From: Cymbidium sinense
Lineage: Eukaryota > Streptophyta > Magnoliopsida > Asparagales > Orchidaceae
Direction: 5' to 3'
Assembly (NCBI GenBank): GCA_021442155.1
Contig: CM038221.1
Coordinates: forward strand, 45,331,648 to 45,395,647
DNA length: 64,000 nt
Part shown: in pieces, positions 10,831-22,060 of the stretch
Layout: the number at the start of each line of letters is the position of its first letter
Numbering within the stretch: the first letter of the stretch is position 1
Notes under the pieces: generated by a model
What the model was told of the DNA's origin: nothing
Seen by the model: only the letters and a program-made list of their open reading frames with translations
Database searches by the model: none
Position numbers and translations under genes: made by a program

Positions 10831-11640
10831 TACTTGATGGTATCAAATTCCTCTGGCTTTGGAACCGATGATCCTCCTCGAGCTTGAGCCAATGCTTCTC
10901 TCACTTGCTCAACCATATTTTTGATGTCCTTTTCTTGTATGGAGGTACTATCCACCACCTTCCTACATAAGTTGGTGTTGTCGTGCTCTACTGTAGGTGT
11001 AGTCTTAGCTTGATCCAAGACATGCAACAACTCAGGCTGGCCAGTCTCTGCTATAGTAGGATGCACTACTGGGGCTTGGTTCTAGAGTGCCAAGATTGCT
11101 ACTAGAAAATCCTCGAGTTGCTTTCCCATCCTATCTATTTGTTCATCCTTTTGCTTTAATTATTGAAGGAGGTGTTGGGTCAAATAGGTAGTGTCTTCCT
11201 GCTCAGTTGCAGTACCTTCCAAAGTCTACTGATCATGGTGGAGGAACCCCTGGTGTCTACCATGTGAACTCCTGTTGAATCCTCTAATAGATCATCCTTG
11301 TTAGGATCAAAGCTGATCTTCTCATCCTCTGCATTAGACCAAGCATATCCTAAGATTTCTTATCCACTAGATATTGTTACTATGTCATCTAAGGATTTGT
11401 CTAACTGCACAAGCATGAAAGATTGAGTCTGACCGGTAGTAGGGTCACTGTCATGCATAGATAAACACCTAACCTCTGAAGCTGCAGGTGAGCTAATCTT
11501 GTGAGAACTGCGCTCACTAAAAGAAAGATACTCTTGATTACTGTTGGATCTAGGTAGAGTGACACTCCTAGGAGGATCTATGACCATAGGGGCGGCTGAG
11601 CTATCTCCTCCTCCCTCAACTGCTACTACCATCTCTATAT
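10812..11640 (-). pseudogene. E1 gag N-terminal region
   Basis: Open at 10812-11066 with IKNMVEQVREALAQARGGSS, then PKPEEFDTIKYPKGFV. E2 keeps EDLAQARGGSSVPK at about 40380-40430. A further open stretch, 11360-11632, contains a Ser/Asp-rich segment. This is the region before the gag core and lacks a recognised fold. Confidence 0.65.
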
Positions 11641-12660
11641 CCTGCTATGGTGGTGGTGGTGATGGGATGACTGATACTTTGAGGTTACCATTCCTTCTTC
11701 ACCACTACTGGGGCAAAAGTTTGAGCAGGAGAACTTGGCCTTGCCATAGTAGTTGATGTAGATGGGATGGATCTCTCAGCCATAGCAGATCACCAACGGG
11801 GTCCTCTTCCGATGTGGCCTTTATGGCCTTGGATGGAACAGTAGATGCTGAGACATGTACGGGAGATGGCAGATGGGGAGTAGAGTGGTGTGGTGGAGGC
11901 ACCACCGACTCTCTCAGGATAGGAGCTGCTCTCCTATGATGTGTAGTCCCCATGAGTAAGATATTGTCTGTATGGTCGGCGTGGGTAGCACACCAATCCA
12001 AAAAATCCACTTGTGCGGAGGCCGTTGACTATCGGTTATACCTCTGGCATTCTCGGTTAGTGACATGAACTGATGTGTGGGCTTCTCTAGCCCCTCTCTT
12101 AACAAAGCTGCCTACCCACACTATGGGGAATTACTAATCTCAAATCAAATTGAGCCCCAGACTCAAATTTCCCTCCACCTACTCATCATAAAATTGAATG
12201 AGGCTGGTGCGACCTCCTCCTCTCACTGACTAGTGTTTGGTACTGCGCTAGTGGAGGTGAAGCAGAAATTCTCTTGACATCCTCTCTATCAAATCCAGAG
12301 AGAGGATGGAACTAATTTTCTATAACCAATGGAAAACCATCATGGGCAGATCCTCTATAATAGGCAGTAGGCCTCTCCTCATGCAGTGTGGTGCTTTATC
12401 ATGCAATTCTTGTTTCTTTTTAGTCTTGGTAGGGTGGAGGAGAGCTAGATCCAACCTCAAAAGCGGGGAGACAATCCACATTAGGGAGCCTTCCCTTGGA
12501 GTCGAGATGGCATGTCAATCTAGATGATGCTTATATGGGTCACCATGCTTCGGTCATGAGAGTGCCTCACATGTAATCTTGGACCCTAGCCTCACCAAAA
12601 TGGATGAGGTGGGCATAATCGAGGGAAGCTGCGATCCAGGGCCAAGTCTATCCAATTAGG
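11641..12660 (-). pseudogene. E1 region upstream of gag (ORF1-like, unrecognised)
   Basis: Two overlapping open pieces (11705-12010 and 11914-12105), and decayed coding-like sequence to about 12660 shared with E2 (40800-41870), for example an ITCE segment near 12570 that also occurs in E2 near 41800. Ogre elements are known to carry an extra ORF before gag; this may be its remnant. I could not assign a domain, and no start codon can be defended. Confidence 0.4.
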
Positions 12661-12769
12661 AAAAGTGAATACATACCACGCCATTGAATCAAAGCATCTT
12701 GATGAGATTAAAATTGACTCATGCAATGTTGAAAACAAACTTGAATCAAATTTTCTTACTTTGTTGATT
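12661..12769 (-). other. E1 junction of coding region and leader
   Basis: A short AT-rich stretch between the last coding-like sequence and the first hairpin of the leader. Nothing recognised. Confidence 0.4.
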
Positions 12770-14830
12770 TATAATTTGAATTTAGAATTTGAACCCATAC
12801 TCAACATCTTGAAAGTGTTAAGTTGAGCTCAAATGGATTTAAGAAGAGATTTTGAGATTTGATTGGAAAGAGAAAATTTTGAATTTAGAATACATTTTCA
12901 ACAAATTTGGGTATGTTGAAAATGGGTTCAAATATTTTTGGAGAGATGCTTCCATAGGTTCATATTTGAATTTTAATTTTGATTTTGAGGACCCTTTATT
13001 TAACAAATTTTGGTATGCTAAAGTAAAGGGTTAATTGATTCTATTTTTGATTTGTGATTTTTGGATTTTACTCACTTAGCAAATTTGGGTATGTTAAGTG
13101 AGATGTTTAAAAATAATTTCTTCTTTTTATTTATTTGCTTTATTTTGTGAATCATTTGTGATTTTGAAAAATGGAATCCTCATTTAGTAAATTTGGGTAT
13201 GCTAAATGGAGAATCCAAGTGTGTTTTTTTTTGAAATTTTTTGAAAATAGGACTCTTAGCAAATTTCAGTATGCTAAGAAAATCCTAAGGTGTTTCTTTT
13301 ATTTTTAAATATTTTGATTTTGAAAATAGGATCCTTAGCAAATTTGGGTATGTTAAGGAAATTAACATGTGTTTCTTTTTGTTTTTGATTTTATTTTGAA
13401 AATGGACACTTCACTTTAGCAAATATGGTATGCTAAAATGAAGTTCCAAAAGTGTTTCTTTTGTTTTGGATTTTGTTTTGAAAATGGATACTTCACTTTA
13501 GCAAATATGGTATGCTAAAATGAAGTTCCAAAAGTGTGTTTCAAAATTTTTTTTTGAAAAATGGAGACTTTACTTTAGCAAATGTGGTATGCCAAAATGA
13601 AGTTCCAATGTGTTTTAAATTTTGCTTTGAAAAATGGAGACTTCACTTCAATAAATGTGGTATGCCAAAATGAAGTTCCAATATGTTTTGAATTTTGTGA
13701 AATGGACACTTCACTTAGCAAATTTGAGTATGCTAAATGAAATTCCAAAAATGTGTTTCAAATTTTGTTTTGGGTTTTGTTTTGAAAATGGAGACTTCAC
13801 TTTAGCAAATGTGGTATGCTAGAATGAAGTTCCAATGTGTTTTGAAATTTTGTCAAATGGAGATTTCACTTAGCAAATTTGAGTATGCTAAATGAAATTC
13901 CAAAAATGTGTTTCAAACTTTTGTGTTTTAAAAAGAGAAACTTCACTTTAGCAAAATGGGTATGCTAGAGTGAAGTTTCAAATGTGTTTTTGAAAAATTT
14001 TGTTTTTATTAATTTTGAAAATAGAGATTTCCATTAAGATGGAAATCAATTATGTTTAATTTTTCAAAGATGTATTTTTGTGTGTGGTAATTGCTTTTTG
14101 AAAGAGGAAATTCAACCTAATCATATATGGAATATGTTAAGTGGCATTTCAAAATAATGTAATTTTATTTGGAAATGAAATTTTCATTCAATAAATTTGG
14201 GTATATTGAATGGAGATGTTCATATGTGCTTTTTGAAAGTCTATTTTTGATTTTGATTGGAAATGAAAACTCCATTCAATAGATGTGGGTATATTGAATG
14301 GAGAGATTCATATGTGCTTTTTGAAAAGGTGAGAATTCCAATTTAACACATGTGGAATGTGTTGAGTGGAATTTCAAAGTTGTAATTTTTCTTGAAGATC
14401 TAACATACATCCAACACATTTAGATGTATTGAATGGAAAGGCCCATCTTCAAATTTTGTGCTTTTTGAAAGTTTAGGATTTTTTAAAAAAAATATTTTTG
14501 TTTTGAAAATGAAGTCTTCATCAAAATGAATTGAGTGAAGAAGTTCATTTGTGATTTTAGAAAATATGATTGTTGGTTTTATTTTTGAAATATTCTTACA
14601 TGTAACAATTATAGAAATTGTTAGATGTAGTGCAAATATTTTATTAAGTGTATTTTGAAAAGTGCTTTTGAAAATTGAGACTTTTCATAAAAGATTTATT
14701 TTTCTTTATTTTTAGAATGGACCTTTCCTTACCATAAAAAAATGGTAGGGAGGAAGTCCTTAATGATTTTCTTTTTTATTAAATTTTTATTTTCACTTAT
14801 TGGGGAACCCAATTGGGGTTTTAAGATTAA
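12770..14830 (-). repeat. E1 leader hairpin array (~24 units)
   Basis: About 24 short hairpins follow one another every 70-90 bp, between the PBS and the coding region. Examples: 12893-12922 (TTTTCAACA/TGTTGAAAA), 12988-13031 (CCCTTTA/TAAAGGG), 13070-13102 (CTCACTTA/TAAGTGAG), 13405-13445 (ACTTCA-TTTAGCA/TGCTAAA-TGAAGT), 14262-14303 (CTCCATTCAATA/TATTGAATGGAG) and 14718-14759 (GGTCC..TTACCAT/ATGGTA..GGACC). The loop is almost constant, AAATTTGGGTATG or AAATNTGGTATG, whereas stems change with both arms changing together. Spacers resemble TTTTGATTTTGAAAATGG. No reading frame runs through it. The homologous array in E2 is at 41990-44200. Confidence 0.85.
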
Positions 14831-14997
14831 CATGGGGTGAGGTCCTAAAACTTAAAGATGTTGGCTAGCTTAACTTAAGGATGAAATAGGCTAAGTGCCA
14901 ATGGAAAGAAAGATAATGTTGGATTCATACAAAAGTACAAACCCATTATCAATACTTCGAGACAATGATCATTTACCAAAGATGGAGAGAGGAACCA
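14831..14997 (-). other. E1 leader next to PBS
   Basis: Unstructured leader with AATGATCATTTACCAAAGAT, conserved in E2 at 44401-44420. No gene seen. Confidence 0.5.
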
Positions 14998-15015
14998 TCC
15001 CCAGCAGGGTCGCTA
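14998..15015 (-). promoter_or_regulatory. E1 primer-binding site
   Basis: The sense strand reads TAGCGACCCTGCTGGGGA, 8 bases from the LTR terminus at 15024. The expected form TGGCGACTCTGCTGGGGA differs at two positions, both transitions. Ogre/Tat elements have been described with a tRNA-Arg primer of this type; I have not checked the tRNA match. Confidence 0.75.
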
Positions 15016-15260
15016 GAAAAATCTGTGGTGAAATATTCCTTCCTTCATCTATCCTTTTGAAGAGGATAAATGAAAAAGAAAATATACACCTTCATTTGGG
15101 ACTCCACGTAGATCCACAAATATTCTTATTAGGATGATCAGTGACATTGAGGAGAGGTGTACTATCTCGAAAGGTAGAAGTCACTATCCTACAATGGATC
15201 TAATCACCTGAATAAGGACTCCTAAGGACTATGTGTCTTCGTATGTACCATAGATTCTTC

Positions 15261-15290
15261 CCCTACTTTATATGGAAAAGTAAAGTAGGG
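15261..15290 (-). other. Hairpin near LTR sense 3' end (E1)
   Basis: CCCTACTTTA at 15261-15270 pairs perfectly with TAAAGTAGGG at 15281-15290 around a 10-base loop. The stem is kept in E3 (near 23518), E4 (reversed, near 22323) and weakly in E2 (near 24300). Confidence 0.7.
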
Positions 15291-15511
15291 TTTTTTTAAA
15301 TCGAGTTTGTTAGGTTCCCTATAGAGGCAAGCCCCCATAGTTAATTATATCATAAGGAATGAGATTCCTTAAGAATACTCTTAATTAAGGTAAATGATCA
15401 TTGTCTCCAAAGATTTTAAAGGTTAGACTATCAATAAATTGGTTTATTTTGGAAGATCAAATGGGATTGATCAAAGGGAGAGAGTTATCAAAGCCAAAGA
15501 AAGATAAGTAG

Positions 15512-15543
15512 GAGATGCTCACGATGCTAGTAGTGAGCATCTC
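15512..15543 (-). other. Second LTR hairpin (E1)
   Basis: GAGATGCTCAC pairs with GTGAGCATCTC. In E3 (23766-23801) the arms are GGGATGCTC and GAGCATCCC, so one pair changed from A-T to G-C on both sides, as expected if pairing matters. Confidence 0.7.
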
Positions 15544-16567
15544 AAACTATCATATGGTTGGGCTTTACATTTTTAAAATTTGAAAAGATTTTATTTGTTT
15601 GAGTTGGATTTTTATTAAAAATTTAGGGCTTATAATTCCATGATGCAAAGTCATAGAAATGCCTAAGAGGTGAGGATTTATGCTCACGGCCCCAAAGGGA
15701 AATAGCAACCTCATAACCTAAATCTAGGGAGCTTTGGTGAGGGTCAAGACATGACCTAAATCTAAGGTAAAATGTGGTTTACCTCCATAGAGAGGATAAA
15801 CCCATTGGACTTACAACTTGGGGTGGAACTAACTAACTCCTACGGTTTTAAATACTTGTAGGCAAGTCTTATGCTTTATGCAAGATAGCTAGGCTATTAT
15901 TTATTTAGAAAGAGACTATGTACTTAAACACACTCCCTAAGAGACTAGAACATGTAGGGAATGATTAATGACTTAAATATAATGCAAAATTTTCATATGT
16001 TTTATTTTCATTTTTGGACAATTCATTTGACACAAGCTTCAGGATTTTTTATGCCTAATGCATGAGAAATTAGATTATGGGCCAAAATTGATAAGATGGG
16101 AGGTGTGTTTCCACCATGGCTCTCAAAGGTCAAGCCAAGTTCTCTAGCATGGGTGGAAAGCCCTCCAAATCATGAGTGAATCAGTATGCTTTTTATGCAT
16201 GATGTGAGAAGGGGTTGCTAATTCCTTTATCTTGATTTATAGCCTAAAATTTAGGTGAGGTTATAAGTTATTTATTTTAAATTCTGAGTTATTTAATTTG
16301 GTAGAAGATTTATTTTTTTAAAGAGCCTAATCATCATCCAGGCCATACATTAGAGCAAGGAAGAAACTAGGAAAACATGCCATTCTTAATGCACAAGCTA
16401 AAAAACATCAAACATTTTATAAAGCTAGCAAAAAAGAATAAGAGGCCAAGTGTGGTCGGGCACCACCACACAAACCCGAAAATAAATTGGGTAGCTGAGC
16501 TCTACCCTTATATAACTCGGATTACAAATGAATAAATTACAATTAAGAAGGAATTCATTGTTATGGG

Positions 16568-16626
16568 GGTCTTCATTCTTTTCTTCTTTCTTCTTTATTC
16601 TTTCTTCTTTCTTCTTTCTTCTTTTG
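16568..16626 (-). repeat. TTCTTTC tract in E1 LTR
   Basis: Imperfect TTC/TTTC microsatellite (purine-rich on the element's sense strand), at the same LTR position in all copies. Confidence 0.75.
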
Positions 16627-18142
16627 GTTCCTTCTATTGGATGGTTGGAATGTGAATGCTCCAAAGGCTTCACATGGTACATAAGATATAATCTTATAAC
16701 CAATGTTCATCCTAATCCCCCATAACAATCATTCCAAAATCCTAATTGTAAAATTACATGAAAAGTAAATCCTAAGTTGTTTAATTGATTTGGGTTAATT
16801 TTATTTGATGATTTGATTTGGTTTGAATGAACCTACTTAATTATTAAGTGTTGTAAAGAGAGGAAAAGAGAAGAGAACTTCTCTTTCTTCCCTACTTTAA
16901 GTGATTTCTAAGGTAGATTCATTAATGAATTTTTTTTGTGAATGTTTTCTTATGTGTTATTAATCCAAAATTTATATTTTCCCTAAACAAACGCATTCAA
17001 AAGAAAGGCATTTTATGATTAAGTAAAGTGAATTACTATCACAAAATACACAACATTTTATTTCTGTCCCACATGTGTATCATGTACATGAATGAATCCT
17101 AAGCATATCTATACGTACGATGAAAGTATTTAGCACACCTTAATAATGAATGCTAAGAGAGGCTACTTAAGAAAATTTGGATTGTTTCATGTATGCATGA
17201 TTTTATAAAGTAGAAGAGGTTGATTCTTTTATCTATTTTTCATATGCATATTTACAAGTATAAAAGACATAAGGGAGTACAATGCCATTGTTAACACCAG
17301 GGGTGTAAGGTACAAGACCTACTTAGGGCTACTTAAAGCCTCGCAACCTTGGGGATTTCCAAAGTAATATACCACTTTTCATAAATACATGTGCATGTAC
17401 AAAAACAAATGCATGGAAAGAGAATCATGCAAAAAGTTTATGTTTGTTTGTTTGATTTGGTCATTTATTTTATATATGTGATGTGGAATTCCTTCTTGAG
17501 TTATGACATAGGAGTGTATAGGAATGGATTTCAAACAAATGTTATGTTATTTTAAATTTGACTATAAACTTTGCAAATCCTATGCAATCCTATGTTAAGA
17601 AAGAGATAAAAAATCACATAACACATTTTATACTATTCACATGAAAGCTCATAAGTACTTATGGATAGCATACTTTTCATTTGTAATGTTTAGTTTATAA
17701 GTTTTGAAAATAGTTTTGATTTAGTAATGATAAAAGCCATTCATATCTTACTTTAGCCAAAACATGCAATTTGACATGAAGGAAACATTTCATTTTTAAT
17801 TTGATTTTACAAAAGACATGAATGCATGACATACAAATTTAGCATGCTAGGAAAGAAATAAAGTGATGCAAGCATGTAATTTCATTCACTCTAATTAATT
17901 CCTAAAGGAAATCCTATGGAATAAGATTATTTAAAGTGAATCAAAGTTGGTTTAAAAAAAAATTGATTTAGTTTTGAGTTTGATTTGAATTTAGGAAATG
18001 TGAAAAGGTTTTCTGTTCCTAACCCATTCTCACATGTGTGTATTATTTTAGTTTAATTTTTAGGTGATTAGATCAATTTTATGTTTTGGTTTAAGTTCAT
18101 TAATTACCCCTTACCTATACCACTTTAACATATTTAATCAAA

Positions 18143-18237
18143 TAATTATGAGCCAATGTATGACATAAAATCACAAGGAATTTAAATTAGGAATGCACCT
18201 AAGAAAGAAAGAGGCCTAATGCATTTGGCTCATAATT
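18143..18237. repeat. TTATGAGCCAA stem-loop in E1 LTR
   Basis: TAATTATGAGCCAA at 18143-18156 is the reverse complement of TTGGCTCATAATT(T) at 18225-18238. Same structure as 1123-1218 in E4. Confidence 0.7.
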
Positions 18238-19249
18238 TATGATTAATTAAGCTAAAGGGTTTAATTTAAGTACTTTCATAATCCTCTCCACACATGTAGG
18301 TTAGATATGATTTCCTTAAGCTACTTAGGTTGTTGAACACCTAAGCATCTACCTAAGAAGGAAGTGATTGAGTTCTGGAATGTTTTGAAAAAATTTTATC
18401 AAGTTAATTAAGTGGGTCATTTGAGGTTTGGGTTTTTGGGAAAATACCCCAAACCCATTCCATAAATCTCCTTTTCACTTAAACAAAGTTTAATTTAACT
18501 TAATCAAGAAATTAAACCATTGTTCATATACAAATAAAGCTTAATTATATTAAGAGAGTGATTAGGGGTTCATTAATTAATTTTCTTGATTAACTCATTA
18601 ATAAATTCCAAGAAAATTAGGAGAGGTAGAAGCCATCCCACTAAACATGCTTGAGAAGGTTGGAATTAATTAATAAAGTCATTAAGGAGTAATTAGGGTT
18701 ATTAATTTTTTAAATAAACCTTAACTAAGGAAAATATAATGTTCAAATTCAATTAGAAATAATTTTATTAGATTCTCCTCTCAATTATTTTTAAGATGAA
18801 CCTGAGTTTGTATTTTTTTTTTTTTGATTTTTTAGACTTAGTTATGAATTTAGGAAGTTTCGGTTGATTTAAGTGATTTTTATGAAGTTTGTTAATTTAT
18901 TTTATTAAAATAAATCATTTGACACTCAAAATTGAATATCTTCTAATCCAAAGGTTCTTTTGACTTGAAAGTTTTATGGTAGGTGTATTTTAACTTTAAT
19001 TTTAATCTCTAAGAATTTCAACTTAATCTGATATGTATTTTTGGTTTAATTAATAAAATTTGATTTTTTTACTAAAACTCAAATTAAGCTCAAAATTTAG
19101 TCAAATTTGGGGATTTTGGGTTTGTTGGAATCCTCTCAGAAAGACAAATCTAACGAGCAACTTGTTTGCAATTTTTTTGTTAAGTATTTTTTTTTTATAA
19201 ATTTTAAAAGTTTGAGGTGATTTAAATAATTAGAAAAACTCATTTTCCT

Positions 19250-19575
19250 ACGGTCGACAACGTGGCGTGTAATGTGGTGATTGATGGTGATGGCACGCGA
19301 TGCAATTAAGCACATGGTGCCGCGCGGCGTCGATGAGCAAGAATCCAAATCAATAGGGTTGCCCACGATGCGCGGTTTCACCTAGACCATTCGATGGCCG
19401 ATTTGATGGTCAAGATCAGATCGGGTGATCCAAAGGCTTGGATCGCATGATCGGCACGTGATTTGAGCCATGTAATCGTGCAAACTGTGGGATTGGATGG
19501 TGTAGAATGCATCGAGATCACGAAGGCGTATTATGATCATCCAATCCATGAATCCGGATTGGGCGGCCATTATCC
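19250..19575 (-). promoter_or_regulatory. GC-rich, CpG-containing LTR segment (E1)
   Basis: A block with many CpG sites (GTCGACAACGTGGCG, GCACGCGATG, CCGCGCGGCGTCGATG) within otherwise AT-rich LTR. It contains ACGTGGC, the core of the plant G-box/ABRE. E2 keeps CAACGTGGCGATG near 47690 and a related GC-rich block near 28425-28520. Promoter function is inference. Confidence 0.5.
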
Positions 19576-20469
19576 ATCATGAATAGTAAAAGGATATTAG
19601 GGAGAAAATTGAGAAATTTTAAGTGAAAACTTGTCTAAATGGACTCATTTTCATCAATTCACTCCCGTAAACTTCTATTTTCTACTTGAGATGATTTAAA
19701 GTAAAAAATGCAGGATTATCTAGGGTTAATTCTTAAAAATCATGCAGAAAACCATTATAAATGAAGGATCTTAAGGCTGGCTATGGTTTTTTTTTAAAGT
19801 TACCACACCGGGGATGATTTCCAGTGGAGATGATGACCTGAACATGCTGTTGAGCAAGGGAAGAGGCCTTGAATGAGCTTGAATCTTCACGTTCACATTG
19901 AAATGAAGTTTTCACTGGTGATAGTCATTTCCTCACCAAAATCCACTTAATTTTGGAGTATTTTTTTGTCCAAAATGAAGTGGGGGTGATTCAATGGGTT
20001 TGGGAGCTATAGGAGAAGGAGAATTAGAGAAATGATGATTTCTTTAGCCTCTAATGCCTTGAAATGAAAAGTGAACAAAAATCTCCTTTTCTTTGAATTT
20101 TTGGCTCCAAAAATTATCATTTGGCTTGGGGTGGTTGGGAATGGAATAGAATCATCCGAGGTGGCTCATGTTGGTTGGCTAGGGCATGAAAAGTGGCAGG
20201 CATTAAGGACAAATGGGTGTCCTAGCAAAGGGAAGGTGTGAGTCCTTCATGCCAAGTGTTCCAATGGGAGAGGTAAGGTGATTTCACCTCCCCATGAATC
20301 ATGGTTGCCCCAACCACTCATTGTCAGAAAATTAGTATCCTTGGTGCCTATGTGGACCAATGGATGAGTGCCAAGTGGCCAAGGAAGAGAAATGACCACT
20401 TGGGCAAGTATCTTTTCTCATGGGATGCCCTTGGCCCAAGGGCAAAGTGGTCATTTGGTATTAGATTTG

Positions 20470-21360
20470 ATTTGAGCAGATTTGAAATGAGTCAAAAGTA
20501 AGTTGGACCAAATTTCATGTCATTTGGTTTAATTTGGGTTAATTAGGTCAAAATGTGTTAGGTTGACCAATTGGTCAAATTGGGTCAAACTAAGAGTTGG
20601 GTCAAGTTCAAATGATCATTTTGATTTCATTAGGTTCAATTGGTTTCAATCAATTTGGTTTAATTTGGATTTTTGCCAATTTGATCCTTTAGGTCAATTT
20701 GAGCTAAGTTGACCAATTTGACCCAATTGACCAAATTGACTTGAATCTTAACTTGGTTTGGGTTCGGTTGATCATTTGGAATATGTTGCAAGCTTTGGTT
20801 TCAATCAATTTTGGTTAGATTTGATTTTATCTTTACTTGACCTTTTAGGTCAAGTTGGGTTTATGGTCAATTGGGCTAGGTTGAGTCTAGTTGGCCAATT
20901 GGTTAAATTGAGTTTAATTGAGGCTTTGGTCAAGTTCAATAATCAATTTGGAGTGAACTTGAGCCATTGGTTGTAATCAATTTGGTTTAGGTTGTAATTT
21001 GGCTAGTTTGGGTTCATATGAGTTAAAGGGTTAACTTGGTCAATGAACTACGTTGACTTAGTTTGACCCAATTCATGATAATTGATTAACCTATGATGAT
21101 CAACAAACATGATATGAAGTTTGGATTGGCTTCACTCACTTTGATTTGAATTGAATTGGATTTTGATTCATGTAGGTCAAATTGGACACTTTGGGTCAAG
21201 TGAGCCAAATGGGTTTAGTTGGCTTGATCAAGGCTTGATTCAAGTTTGGTTAAACTCACATATGGTCTTGTGATTGAAATATAAATCCATTTGCAAGTGA
21301 TTTGGAGTCAAATGTGTTTTGATTCATTTGACAATTTCAAGTTAAAAGGGTGAATATTGG
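20470..21360 (-). promoter_or_regulatory. TTGAC/GTCAA (W-box core) cluster, E1 LTR
   Basis: Many TTGACC and GGTCAA words in both orientations, including overlapping palindromes such as TTGACCAATTGGTCAA. TTGAC(C/T) is the established binding core of plant WRKY factors. The cluster lies about 0.9-1.8 kb from the sense 5' end of the LTR, that is in U3. WRKY binding is inference. Confidence 0.6.
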
Positions 21361-21699
21361 TTTAACTTGGGTTAGCTTGATTTTGATTTGATGATTAAGT
21401 TTGTGTTTATATTTGATTTGTGATTGAAGGGTTGATTGAATCATGAAGAAAATCCAAGGTTTTGGATTGATTTGAGTTTTATTTGTCTAAGTTCAAGAAC
21501 TTGACTTGAAAGGCACAAGTTGGATTTTGGTTTGATTTGGATTTGGGTTTTGAATTGATTTTGATTATTTGAAATTATATTTCATTTATATTTATGAATA
21601 TAAATGAGAATATAAATGAGAATATAAATGGATTTGAAAATGTTTGAAGTGATTTGATTTGGTTTGGCTAAGTCCATAAGGTGAAATCAAATGGGCTTA

Positions 21700-22060
21700 G
21701 GAAAGATTTTGGATTTGGAATTGATCATTTGGAATTGATTCATGATTTGGATTTTTAGGATTGCTTTGATAGTTTGAGAAAATCAATTGGGTTGGAATTG
21801 ATTCAAGATTTTATTTAGAATTGATTTGAATGATTTGAGAAAAATCACTTAAGTTGGAGTTGATTTGAATGATTTGAGAAAAATCATTTTTAAGTTAGAA
21901 ATTGATTTGAATTTTAAGGCTGATATGGAATTGATTTGAGAAAAATCACTTAAGTTGGAGTTTATTTGAATGATTTGAAAAAAAATCCATTGAAATAGAG
22001 TTGATATGAGTTTGGAGTCAATCAATCAAGTTGGAATTGATTTAAGTTTGGAGTTTTAAC
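21700..22060 (-). repeat. Short tandem repeats in E1 U3
   Basis: Irregular repeats of about 55-65 bp built from TTGATTTGAATGATTTGAG and AAAAATCACTTAAGTTGGA. The copy number appears higher than at the matching place of E2. Confidence 0.6.

Noticed and set aside
12770..14830. Hairpin array considered as a CRISPR array
   Set aside because: The repeated part is an imperfect palindrome with changing stems, spacers are low-complexity AT-rich and related to each other, and the context is a plant retrotransposon without cas genes.
16528..16725. Phe/Ser-rich open frames over the TTC tract as membrane proteins
   Set aside because: The apparent hydrophobic runs are translations of a TTC/TTTC microsatellite, not conserved as protein.
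20301..20501. 66-codon plus-strand frame with Trp-rich sequence
   Set aside because: Located in LTR, homologous positions in E2 and E3 are not open; no support for a gene.
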